Assembly (NCBI GenBank): GCA_030386875.1 | Contig: CM059563.1 | Location: 34,138,139 to 34,202,138, forward strand | DNA: 64,000 nucleotides | Direction of reading: 5' to 3' | DNA from: Morinoia aosen | Taxonomy: Eukaryota; Arthropoda; Malacostraca; Amphipoda; Talitridae | Made by a program: the position numbers and the translations under genes | Part shown: piece after piece, positions 11,401-25,000 of the stretch | Layout of the letters: each line of letters opens with the position of its first letter | Position numbering within the stretch: position 1 is the stretch's first letter | The notes under the pieces: model-generated | Seen by the model: only the letters and a program-made list of their open reading frames with translations | Database searches by the model: none | What the model was told of the DNA's origin: nothing

Positions 11401-14400
11401 AAAAATTGTGTTCTGAAGAATGAGTAACTATTTCATTACAGACTTGCAAATGCCCAGTGGCCTAGTTACATACAAGGCTTTGTAACTCGATATTAGGTAT
11501 GAATTATTTAATAGAATTCTTTTTATCATACGTTATAAATGTTTTTGTTTCATTTGAATTCGTATCCCTTGAAAATCAATCTTTTTATTTTGCCCTCTTG
11601 GTAACCATTAAGATACGTCGAGCAAAAGACGTGGAGCTGTTCGCCATTATCGTTGATATTTTGCGTGGAAGTGTGCCGTCCCTCCAATCCGAGATTCCCT
11701 AGTTTATGCGAGTTAGCGAGGGACGCCTACATCTCATTACAAACCTCACCATCAGCGAGGGACGCATACATCTCGTTACACCCCCACCATCAGCGAGGGA
11801 CGCCTACATCTCGTTGCACCCTCACCATCAGCGAGGGACGCCTACATCTCGTTACACCCCCACCATCAGCGAGGGACGCCTACATCTCGTTACACCCCCA
11901 CCATCAGCGAGGGACGCATACATTTTGTTACACACCCACCATCAGCGAGGGACGCCTACATCTCGTTACACCCCCACCATCAGCACGGGACGCCTACATC
12001 TCGTTACACCCCCACCATCAGTGAGGGACGCATACACCTCGTTATACCCCCACCATCAGCGAGGGACGCCTACATCTCGTTACACCCCCACAATCACAAA
12101 GGGACGCCTACATCTCGTTACACCCCCGCCATCACAAAGGGACGCCTACATCTCGTTACACCCCGACCATCAGCGAGGGACACTTACATCTCGTTACACC
12201 CCTACCATCAGCGAGGGACGCCCACATCTCGTTACACCCCTACCATCAGCGAGGGACGCCTACATCTCGTTACACCCCTACCATCAGCGAGGGACGCCTA
12301 CATCTTGTTACACCCCTACCATCAGCGAGGGACGCCTACATCTCGTTACACCCCCACCATCAGCGAGGGACGCCTACATCTCGTTACACCCCTACCATCA
12401 GCGAGGGACGCCTACATCTCGTTACACCCCTACCATCAGTAAGAAACGCCAACATCTCATTACACCCCCACCATCAGCCAGGGACGCCTACATCTCGTTA
12501 CACCCCTACCATCAGCGAAGGACGCATACATCTCGTTACACCCGCCACCATCAGCAAGAGACGCATACATCTCGTGGCTTCCCCCTAGCAGCAAGAGTGC
12601 AGCCTTACGATGTGTCTCGGTTATTAGCAGAGCTCTGAAATGTCCCCAGGAGCATACTTATCGATGCATCGAAGTGGATATAAATTGTTTTGCTTATATT
12701 GATGGTCCCTCATTTTCATTTTGTTGGGAATCTTCTACCGAATGTTAGAATTTTTCTCCCAGGTTTCGTGCCTAAATAGCTGAAATTACAGAAGTCTAGC
12801 TTTTACAATTTCAGAAAGACAGCGCTAAAAATCGGACATGATGAAAGATTTTAAGTTTTCAGGCAGATATGCGACGTTATTTATGTTCTATGATTGACAG
12901 AAAGTAGTTCAAAATTAGTCCCCGTTAGTGGTGAGTGTTACATAAAAACCAATGACGAGTGTTAGCATACTTCGTGGACTCGTGGTGAAAGATGCCGAGT
13001 CATTTCTGCTCGTTATGGTAGTTGTTAAAGAAAAAAGTTCGTTGTGCTAAATTTTGCGAGAATTTTCGTGAGCTTGATTTTCAACACGTGTGTGTTGGCT
13101 TGCTGGATATTGTTTCTTTTTTTATAAGAGAAATCATAATAGGGTAACATGGGGCAAGGAGCCCAGTGCGGGTAATGGGCCCATAGCGGGTTTCTCAATA
13201 AGTATGGCTCATATTGTCGCATGCGCTCTAGCGTCGTTCAACCACTTCACTGGTACTCGGTGTTCTGATTGACGTTGAGCTGGAAGGCTGTTTTGGTGAG
13301 TTATCTAGCGATAACTGTTTTATGCGAATTAGAAGTTTTTTACTGCTAAATAAAATTATTTTTAACCATTGTACTTAAAGCTATTTAAAATACTGTGAAA
13401 TATATTTCGAACGCGTTGTTTATTAGGATAGTATTGAGATTGAGTTGAGACTACAAGCTATTAAAATAAAATTTTTACGTAAGATAATTTAAAATGGTAC
13501 TAAGTGCGGCAATGAGCCCAGGGTACCCACGGGGTAAAGCGCCCATGGTGGGCTCATAGCCCCTCTGTGAAGTTTTGTGTATTTTCATACTATTTATATC
13601 ACCTTATCTCATTGAACAGGTAAAACATGGTGCGTAATTATACAAGGAGAACGAATATGGAAAGTGATTCTCGAATTGGACTCCACTATGTCTTGGAGTA
13701 AATTCAAAGTGGTAATTCACTGAACTCCACAAGTGCAGCAAAGTTCAAAATACAGAGAAAAACGTTGCAAAGGCAAAAGACGGTAAGGTGAGACAACCTG
13801 GAGTCCCTCGTATAGGGAGGTCGACAGATCCCTCCCTGAAGATGCTGAAGTAGCAATTTCTGAGTGCATTAAAGATATGTCAAAAAGAATGTTCGGACTA
13901 GCATGCACAGATACGAGGAGAATTGCGTTCAATGTTGCTGATCGACAACAGATAAACCACCTACTCGTATTTAACAAAGAAACTAAAATGGCTAGTAGTG
14001 ATTGGATCAATAATTTTATGAATCGTCACAATTTAAGTATTCGCAAACTTTTATTAATTAGTTTGGGACGAGTTGTTGGCTGTAAAAAGCCAAAAGTTGA
14101 AGAGTTTTTACTTGGCTGAAATCATGAGCTAGTAAGAATTCCCTGCGGGTGTGCCTTTTGATAATAGCCAGTCGCAAGAGAAACGGATCCAATAAATGGC
14201 GTGCTAAATATTAGCTCATCAAGACTGTAAAGATGGTGATCGAAGGTATATTTGTCGAAAGTGCGATAGCAAATAGGATCATTGATAAAATATAATCATT
14301 TTTCCTTTTTCATTGTACTAGCAATTGGATGAATGAACTATATACTTTTCTCGGTATTAGTTGTTTTCCGCACTCTAAGTAATATTTTTATTCTAGTCAA

Positions 14401-17400
14401 GGATATATTTTTAGTGAAGGATATGTTTTTTCTAGTAATCAATAATTTAATTAATTCATTTTTTTTAAATACTTCGATTATGTTAAACTGTCAAATGTGT
14501 TTTTTTTATTATTAAAATATAAGAAAAACACAATCGGTGTGAAGGGCTCAGGAGGTGGGCGCCTTGCCCCAAGCCCATGGGCCCATTGCCCCATGGTCGG
14601 GGCAATGGGCCCATTTTGACCTTTTTAAAAAATAATTTTTCACGAAAAATTGAATTAATCTAAAGGCGTATAATTCATACCATTTATTCCCCAATAGTGG
14701 TAGAATTTTTTAAAAATAAGAACGACCTAATATCAGTGGTAGTTCTCTCAAAAATTCATTTTGAAAGAGAGAGGGAGCCCTCTGCCCCATGTTACCCTAC
14801 CAATAGGTTAACATCATCGGTTAACATCGGCATCTTTGGATGCTTTATTTCCAATCAAGCCTGATTCATATGATCTTAGCATTGGTTTTTCAAATGTCTT
14901 ATAACTAACTCTATATATAGGACACCATGACGGTTCCCCCGTAAAGCCGGTACCCATTTCCGACACCTGGGTCGAGTGGGGTATTGTGCTTGAGCTTTCC
15001 CTCCGCGCCAGCGCTGGGAACGAACCCGCGACTTCCAGCATACAAGTCCGATCCCTTAACCGCTGTGCCACGGAGAGCCAATAGAAGAAGTTTCGTGGCA
15101 TTTCGTGGCGATAGTTAGTACAGAATGCGCTTCGTGTTGGCTATTCTGAGCGATTATCGAGTGTTTCCCTTACGTCACGAGTGTGTTGCTTGTTAGTGTG
15201 TGCTTATGTAAAGTGTATAGCTTTAATTTGTTAATAGTTTTGACCGCATTCATTAGTTGCTAGTGTATCACAGTCAAGTTCACGGAAAGGGATAAGTTTC
15301 ACCAATTTGAAAGAAAGTTTCGGTTTTATAGTGGCTACAGGTAAAAAATATTTTCCCGAATTCAAATCTGATTTTCTAGAGGTTACCGTGGGTTACCGTG
15401 GGTGTTCGAGGAACATCTGTTGCTGCATAAAGACGTGAGTATTATCTGTAGGGATTGTCACCGTTTTAGGGTAAATTTTGTGCTGTGTGTGTGACGTAGA
15501 ATAACAACAGGGAAAGCGCCATGATTGGATCAAGGTTAACCGGATTCTGGATGAAATTCTTTGTGGTCACAGTGGTAAAGTGGTTGAGAGCAAGCGAAGT
15601 TTTCACGGGAAAGAGTGGCGGTTCGATGGATCACAATACCAGAATGGTGATCTTCACCACTGGGAAAAGGGAGAACTTGCCTATTATTCCCCTCTTCTTT
15701 CAGTCGTTGGAAATAACTACCGGCTCGACCACGGGTAACCGTAATCGTATTAGTTTGTGTTAGTCATGAAGCTTTTGAAAAGCCAATGCACAATATATGT
15801 ATGAAATATGACAGGAAAAAACATCTTCCCAACATTTTTTTCATTCTCTTGAAAATAATGAGGATGAGAATTTAATGCTTAACCTGACTGCTATAAATCA
15901 AACCCTATTTAAACATACAACACAGATAATTACCTTGATAATTACATTGATAATCCGACAATATCGATAGTCAGTAAGCTTACCAAAATAATTATTTAAG
16001 TATGACTGTCAACTAAATAAATTAGTATAACAACATAATATTTCTTCCAGGAAAATATTAGTGGCGTCAGTTAACACTAATTATCTTACTAAATTGATTT
16101 ACAAGAAAAATATGATTTAAGTCATAAATAGAAAAGAATGATTGACAGAAAACAGCCACGGTTATGACAACTTATACCAGTGCGGTAGTAAAAATGTGAT
16201 CACCAAAGCTACGAGTATAAGTCAGATGTAACAAAGGTGGAATCACAATATCTCAAAAGAAGGATTATAACATACCAATAGATCAATAACTTAAGGAAGG
16301 ATCATCAGATCAGTAGTCAGGTAGAAAATCAAATTTTACAGTACACGAATCTAAAGGCTGAGACGCGTTAAGGCTTCATTCAGCAAGGCCGTCCTTAGCA
16401 ATGCTTAATATAGTATTAATAATTAATAGTATTAATAATTTAATTATCAAATTAATTAAAATTAATTGAATTAATTTTAAATTATATTGAAATTATTCAA
16501 ATAAAATTTAAAATTATTTAATTATTTAAAATTAACAATTAAAATTATAAAATATTATTAATTAATTATTATCATATTAAAAATTTTAATTATTTGAAAA
16601 AATTTAGTTCTTGAATTTTAAATTTTGAAATAGCATTTACATCTGCTTTTTTTCACAGGTCAAAAACAAAGCAACAATGGGAACGTTATCAATTCGTGGT
16701 TATTCCGCAGGAAGACAACTCTGCATTTAGAGTGCCATAGAATGAATAATTGTGGCTTATGTCGAGATCACCGAAGTAAAAATTTCAGCCATTTACGTGA
16801 GCGTAGGTAAATAAAAGAAAATCAAAAAGTTATTTACAGATAATGCGGCATTTAATTTAACTTCATTCAGTATCAATGGTGTTCGACGTTACGGATGCTA
16901 CCATTGACTTACCTCTTCCAAGGCCCTGCAGAATTCAGCATTTAGGGTTGAATGAGCCAATACGGAATAAAATCTAATCGGATCTCTTTTGCCGCGATAA
17001 TTATCGCCGCCTCGAAGGCATAATTGTGCATAAAGTTGCAAGATTACCTGTTTACACTGGTATCCATTTTGCTGCAGGCTCACGTGTAGACGCCTCGTGT
17101 CGAGCTTCACAAGAGCCTTGTGCGTTTAAACTAGACATAGAGCGTGCCACGGAGCGAGCGCTGCTCAAAATCAGTCAGTATGTGGCCAGCTGCTATGAAA
17201 GATGGGTTGCAGTCGACGAGGTTGTCTGAATATTGCTGCTGCATCATAAACTACGTAATCTCTTTTTTATTAGCATGAGTGAAATGATATATCCTATATT
17301 CGTTTATTTTCATTTAAATGTAATAGAAAGCAGCCTTCATATATTTGCAGCTTTTTTTCTGCCAAATGCATTGATGGGCTTAGTAAATTTTAGTTTAAAA

Positions 17401-20400
17401 AACAATGTAGTTTCTCGTTGCAGCGTTATGTCAGCCATAATCGATGAGCAAAAGGGCTACGCCTCACCTGATGACTGCTAACTACACACTGACCGGAGAC
17501 TGAGCTGCGAGGCTCACGTGCGTCGCGCCTCACGAATTCGATCAGAGCGAAAAGGGAACTTCGGACACACACACACACACAAATATGAGCCTCAGTGGTG
17601 AGCCTCGTCTACACGAGTCGCGCCTCACGGCCGAAATGTCCCCTAGTGTATACACCCCTTAAGGAGAAACCGATAACACTTACGCAGACCGTTGCTTAGT
17701 AGTTTATTTTCCGATAATGGTCTCGATGAGTGGAGTGGAGGAGTTTAAATAAAAAATCATTTGTGCATTTTACATTCAAGGAACTGGTCAATCCATTTAA
17801 AACTTGAGCGAAATGGTATTCTCCATCGATTCTACGAAAATTGGCAGAGTAGTCAAATTCTCCTTAGTGTTCATTGTTTTGGTTGCGCTCGTGATGTATG
17901 TGCTCGACATAGCCGAGTGGTTAAAGAACCCCCCCTTCTGTGAAGGCATCAATGGTTCGAATCCCGGCGCTGTGGGGCGACTTTCTTCGTTAGGTATATG
18001 GGAAAAATGTCAAAACACAATACCCCACTCTACTCAGGTGTCTGAAATGGGTACCGGTCTTGAATGAGGTAAACCGTCATGGCGTTCTGGTGTTAGTTAT
18101 AAGGCATTTAAAAACCAATGTACAAGGTGATATGTATCAGGCTTGATTGGAAATACAGCATCCTTAGTTGCCGATGTGTGTGTTGTGTGTTTATGATGAT
18201 AGCACCCCATTTCACAACAGGATAATGCCAATGTTGCTGCAAGCCTCGATGATGCTATGATAAAATTTTCCTCTGAATCATTGAACTTAATGTACAATAA
18301 ATATCCAGGACCGTGCAGTGGGCTGTAGGATTATCTGCTCTACATAATCACTTCATGTTGTACTTTGCATTAGTTGTTGATCGGCAATTATCGCCATTTT
18401 TTGTGCCCCCAATTTAATGTGGACGACATGCAGCTACAGATCCAAAGCTGACGCGTAGTTTAACTAACCGTCAGGAAAGCGTTATATGTACGTATAAAGC
18501 AATTTACTTAAAGCCTATTATTACTTACTCGCTTTACGAAGGATGCGTTCACTCCCTCACGAAAAGCCTTGGTGCTGCCGATCTTCAGCGCAAACTTCAC
18601 AGCTGGTGGAACGAAAAAAAAAATCCCATGAATCAATGCTAATGATGAGTATTTATTATACTTTGCAATAACTCCATTTGAATAACTCACCTAATGAGCA
18701 TGTGATTAAAGACTGAAGAAAAAGCGTAGATATTATGGTAATGTGATAAAAAATATTCTGTACACTGCTTTTCCGACAGCATAGCTTTTCATGATTTGTA
18801 TTCTAAAAACGTGACAATGCTCAGTCATCAAAATACTCGAGAGGTTGCCAAATAGGAGATTTATAAAAAGCTACTTAGAAATATTAAATGAATTCTTTTC
18901 GTAATTGCTCGGCATTATAAGGTATTCTGAACACGTACCGTTACTCTCGGGAACGAAGCAAGCAATACCCGGCGAGTATGAACTTAAGATAATGCATTAT
19001 GAGGTGCAGTTAGAAATTTCCCGGACGAGGTTTGATCATTTTTTGTTTAGCACAGACGGCTCCCATCTCTTCCGATAGTCTTCTTTGGAATTTATACTAC
19101 GAATCGTGGTTATTCGATCATCCCCTTCTGCATTTTTTTCCGGATGTCTTCTATGAGTCTAAACGGTGACCTTTCATGTGAATTTTCATCCTCTAGAACA
19201 GGGTAATGTCGCAAGGGGCTGAACATAGATAATGGAGATTGTGGGACGACAATCACGTTGTTTGTGGTTAAAACCATATTTTCATATAAGCGTAGGCAGG
19301 TACATTGTCGTGACTTAGCTGCCAGTTTTGGAGCCTCCAGACTTTGCGCTTTATCCGCCGCAAGTTTTCTCTCAGCTGCCTCAGATCGCCAAAACAATTA
19401 TTTGAGTTCACTGTCACATCTACACACCCGTACTTCCGATGGATTATGTCTTTGATGTCGAAAGACCAGATAAATATTTTTATGTACTTCTGGCCTCTCA
19501 TGATTTTTTGTTTCGCCAACAGTGGACTCTTCCTCTGTGCCAACTGCTATTTCATTTCTGAACCATAGCCACGAAACAAACTTTCATCATCAGGTATGAG
19601 CCTTGAGAAAATGTCAGTCAATTTCAGGCATTTGATGGCAGATCGTTGCTGGAATTTATCAGCCATCCCTCATAAAAATACAAAGAATGTTTACAAACGG
19701 TTACATAACACAACATGCAGACCGAACACATCTTCATACTGTAGGGAAATTCGGCAAAATGATTCATTGTACGCTGTCACGCTTACAGCTCAGACGAGTA
19801 AAGTTCGGGACATTTTGACAGCACATTGTAGTAGGGCCCAAACAGCTGTACCATTGCTACTTCATACATTCATACACAGCTGTTCCGGCCCTTTCAGTAT
19901 CAGGTCGTAACTAAACGCGAATGAGGTTCGGGAGTGAATCAGATGCAGCAACGTGGTTATCCTTTTATTATTACTTCAGAATTGACACAGGCTTCGTAAT
20001 TGGTAGAGAATCTTTAGATCGGAAGGTAATCTATAGCGTATCTGTGATCTCTACAGATGCTTTCTCGACAGCCGAGCTCCGCTACTGACAGCGACGCTTC
20101 TGTTTGTAAATGCTACCTCTACGGCAGACCACCTCTAATGAACCACGATGTCTCTCGCCGATCCTATTTATATGCCTGGCGGGCGCACATCTAGGACCCC
20201 CCACGCACAAAAATTTTTTATTACAATAAAAATATTTTTAAAACGTCAATCAATCACATTGATTATCCTTTGACGATCAATAACTCTTACAACTCGTCGA
20301 GTTAATTACATAGATCAGAAAAATTGCTTCCGAATTATGAACGGAGGTAGGCAGGTATGGCCTTTGCCGTCATCATAAACAAATTTCAACGGTAATCCTA

Positions 20401-21968
20401 CATCTTGTTAAACATTATTTTTAGTGTCAATTCAATACTAGATTTATTACCCAAAATCAACCAAATAATCACTCTACGCACTTAGCTCAAACAATTTGTT
20501 CATTCATATCAAGTTATTTATCAATTGATTCTTAGAATTCTTGGATACTCCAGAAATTTCGGATACGAATGGATACACCACACAATTTTATTAACATATC
20601 AAAATATCAAAATCAAACATCAAAACGCGTACTTAATAAATCCTTTCCATAAGGTACACTTTCTTGCACAAACTGGACACCTACCGTCAGATCGAGAACA
20701 AAATTTTTATATTTTTATTTTGGATTAACATATGAACATATTTCGAGAACAGAATTTTGAATGCAATTGGAAATGAAGAAGGAAAAATCCATCATAAGAC
20801 CATGTTACATAAAAATATAGAAAAGATGTTTAAATGCGCAAACAATACATTACATTACCGCAATTGGCAAGGTAAAAGTAGAATAGGTTTCAAATCGTCC
20901 TACGATTTAAATTAACATATCAATTCAACTAAAATAAAGATTGAAAGGAAATAAAAGAAAAATCAATAGCTAATTCAATTACACCAATCTAAAACAATAA
21001 ATGAACTTAGCAGAGGGCGAGTAACGCGACATCAATGTTTATAATTAACGACAATAAAAACATATTCCGTATATAATAGAAAAAATCTCCGTATAAAATA
21101 GTAGTAATCTAAGACATGGGAGGATTCTACTCCTCGGGAGATATTAAAACCAAGAATATGATAATCAGATCCATCTTAATCAGAGCTTAAGGTGAAACTG
21201 CAATTACTTGTTTAGGACTATTACAGATTTCTTTTAAGGCGGTTCGACGCAAAGCGACGTCCTCGCCACTTAGACGACCTATTACTCTATTAAGGTCGCG
21301 TTTTATGTAAATAATCATTACCGTAATTATGATAGTAATTATCGTGTAAAGAAGCAACATTATGTCGCTCAACTGGTCAGGAATGAGATCTACTCTCGTT
21401 TCCTCGGTGTGTCGGATGAGTTCATCCGATATTTGACCGTTGTTGGCTTTAATCGCCGTTAGAATGGTGTCTACATTAAGGTTAGACACCTTGTTGCCCA
21501 TCTTAGCAGGCCAAAAAGCTACTAACAGCGCGGGAATTAAAATTGTGATTTATTTTAATCACATAAATGTGATAAATAAATTATGACTTTATAAATGTTG
21601 ATGTAGAAAAAGTAATTCCTCACTGGATATTTGTTGGGAATGCAGCAATTCTGATTATGAACACGAGTTCGACGTGTTCTCCCGATTCAAATACTTGAAT
21701 TCGAGTACGCAACGGGGATTCGAGGTTCAGGAACACTTGAAAGTTGCAGTAGGCTTCTTGTAATACTTCCTTTCGTATCTTGATACCGAAGACTATTTTT
21801 GTTTCCTGCGGCTGCCACAGTTGATTTACCCCGGTGCACATCGGGATTTAAACGTGTTCAGAATAAAAAGTGGAAGTCTAGCGTTGTAGTATTAAACGCT
21901 AACCTTAGGTGGAACAGCAAGTATTTGCTTATTACAATGGCATTAAACTTTGATTGATTGATTGATTA

Positions 21969-22051
<83 letters not shown>

Positions 22052-25000
22052 TATTGATGTTAGATAAGTACGCTACCAAGTACTAATTGAAGGTTCAAAG
22101 TGTATGTGTATCTTGTAAATCGGAGTGTGCACTGTCCTGGAATTGTTCAGGAGTCGCCCAAGGATTCTGAAAGGATACGATACAGGATATTAGCATGGCC
22201 ACAAGTTTAAGTAAGCAATTGTCGTTTCATAATAAGGCAACGCTTCATTCTCATTAAGACACATTCTCATTAAGACGCTTTCATTCCAACTACACTGCCT
22301 AGCATTGTTGTCAAACAATCTGCGGCAGATTCGAGGCAGTTCTCGCGGTTGCACACTCGCACTCTCGTGTCGACATCTCCACGATTACAGCTCAGTTTAT
22401 CAACTCTAGCTGACGGCTTGATGAGCACAGCTCTTGATGTCGCAACAACAGTATGACAACATCCTGAGCTCAACATCTCTTCTGAAGGTGTTAGCGCAAC
22501 ACAATATTTCCTAACGCAAGACATACATAAAGTCTTAAGAAAGAAACTCGTAGAACACTCTTACAAGCTAGAAACTCATTGAACGAACTTACAAACTAAA
22601 TACCATTGAAATACATATATGGAATGGCATTTTCAGAATATAAGGAATGAACAGCTCCAACTAGGTTGACAATTTTACCTTCTTAACTTATCTAAAGGCA
22701 GCACATAGTTTAGGTTCGATCGGATAATCTTGTTACCGATCTTAATATCTGCGTAATTTTTACCTAGCTTTTCAATGATACCTGGTCCTAAGAAATTTAG
22801 CTGTAATTTGTGTTTTTTGGCATGATTTTTTACAAGTACACGGTCCGTCACTTTAAAATTTTTATCGCGACGTTTCATATTTCTATAGGCAGTTCTTTCG
22901 ATTGTGGCGTTAATGATCGCATTTCTAATATTGTTCACTACAATAGATGACTCGGTAAATTTTTGTTTGTGAACATCTTCATATGTAGTCGCAACATTGA
23001 AGTCTTCTAAATTAGTAGAACTGATATAAACACACGTATCTCTACCGAAAACCGTGTATGCGGGTGTATCTCCTAAAGTTTCATTATAGCTATTATTAAT
23101 CGAATTCTCTACAATATCCAGCAATCTATCCCACTCATTATGAGTAAGAAAATTTAGATATAACTTGAGCAGGTGTCGAATTTTACCATTACATCGCTCA
23201 ACAATGCCGTTTGAAAAAGGGGAATAAGCTAGAACTTCCTTTTTTAAGATAGAAAGTCCTTTTGTGAAATTTCTCACATTAGATGATTTAAATTCCAGGG
23301 CATTGTCGGACAGTAGCACGTCCGGGGTACCAAACAAACAGCAAAAATTCCATAGACAATCTGTAACAGTCTCTGTACATCGGTCACTAGTCGAATATAA
23401 TTTAACAAAACGTGAAAATAGGTCGATAAATACAAGAATATATTTGTTACCATTGTCCGTCATTGGTAATGGACCGTAGAAGTCCATGCTGACCGTTTGA
23501 AAACATCGTGTTCCAATTGGAGCATTTAGAATTTTAATCGGCGTCGGTATTCGTGATTTTAGAATCTTACAGATGTCACAAGATTCAACAATTTTGCGTG
23601 TAATTGTCCGTTCGTACGGATGAAAATATTTTAATTTAAACTTAAACAAGGTATGATTCAAATCTGTATGGGACAAATAGTGTATGAATAGAATTGTCCT
23701 GTGCAGCAAAGTATATGGCACCACAATAGTCAGAATGGTGCTGGGTCTGTTGTCAATTCTTCGTCTTTTATACAAAATGTCATTCATAATCAGAAATTCA
23801 TTCATGTCAGTATTAGAAACTTTTGTTGCATTCTCTAGGGCATCCTTCATTTCAGAACAAAAGGCATCACTATCTTGTTCACGTTTAAATTCGTCTAACG
23901 ACCAGTTGTCTTTAATACTTGAATGGTCTGTAGTCTTGTTAACTTTATCCAGTCTGCATAAGCTCGTTTTCTGTCTGCTATTAAAGTCACTGGGTTCACG
24001 TCTGGGGCTTTCAGCAGTACTGTTGTTGTTTCTTCCGTCATCATTTCCTGGCATTGTCTCCTCGAACTCTCCCTCAGTCACTGGCTTGTTACATTTGTTA
24101 CCCGCAGCAGCGGCTTGCAGCCTGGTTACAACGGGAAAAGTCTCTACATCCGGGGTTAATTCAGTACACTCTAATAGTTCTCTTTCTGTTAAGGGTTTTT
24201 TGTCATGATTTAATCTACTTAATGCATCGGCGGCACTATTCGCTTTCCCAGAAAAATACTTTAGTTTGGCATCAAAAGCTTGCACATAAATACTCCATCT
24301 AGCGAGCGTGTTGTCTTCAGGCAATTTCTTTGAAAATAAAGGAACTAAAGGCTTATGATCGGTGTAAATGACTAGATCATAGCCTAAAACAAGATATTTA
24401 AAGTACTTTAACGCTTCAACTATAGCGAACATTTCCTTTTTCGTAGTTGAGTACCGTCGTTGAGTGGAATTCAACGTTTTAGAGAAAAATGCGACAGGTC
24501 TCATGTTTCGAACTTTATCAGTAGATGACTGGAGTAAAACAGCTCCGATGCCAACATTTGATGCATCACAAAACAGATGAAATTTTTGATCGAAGTTTGG
24601 GTGACTCAAGACCGTGCTTTCACACAGTTCACCCTTTAATTTTTCAAAAGCGTTTTGACAATCTTTTGACCAATTGAATTCGACATTTTTCTTTAGAAGA
24701 TTATAGAGTGGGCTTGCGATACTCGCAAAATTTTTTATGTACCTACGAAAGAAATTTACTAGTCCTAGAAATGACTGTAGTTGTTTAACATTCTTTGGAA
24801 TTTCTAAATTCTTTACTTTGTCAGTACCGGTGCTTCTGGTTCCCATTCCACTAATGGAATGTCCGAGATATTCAATCTCGTTCCTAAAAAACTCACATTT
24901 TTCAGTTTTGATTGACAATCTAGCGTTTCTTAATAGTTCAAGTACAACTTTTATATCGGCAAGATGCTGTGCCTTCTCCTTAGAAAATATGAGCACGTCG

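Noticed and set aside
11653..12638. Long plus-strand open frames (310 and 123 residues) as repeat-protein genes
   Set aside because: They lie entirely in the 38-bp minisatellite, whose unit has no stop in any forward frame; the two frames encode the same DNA out of phase, and no splice or start context supports them.
23684..24208. 174-residue plus-strand frame inside the LTR element
   Set aside because: Antisense shadow of the RT/RNase H-integrase frame; leucine/serine-rich composition typical of reverse-complement reading.
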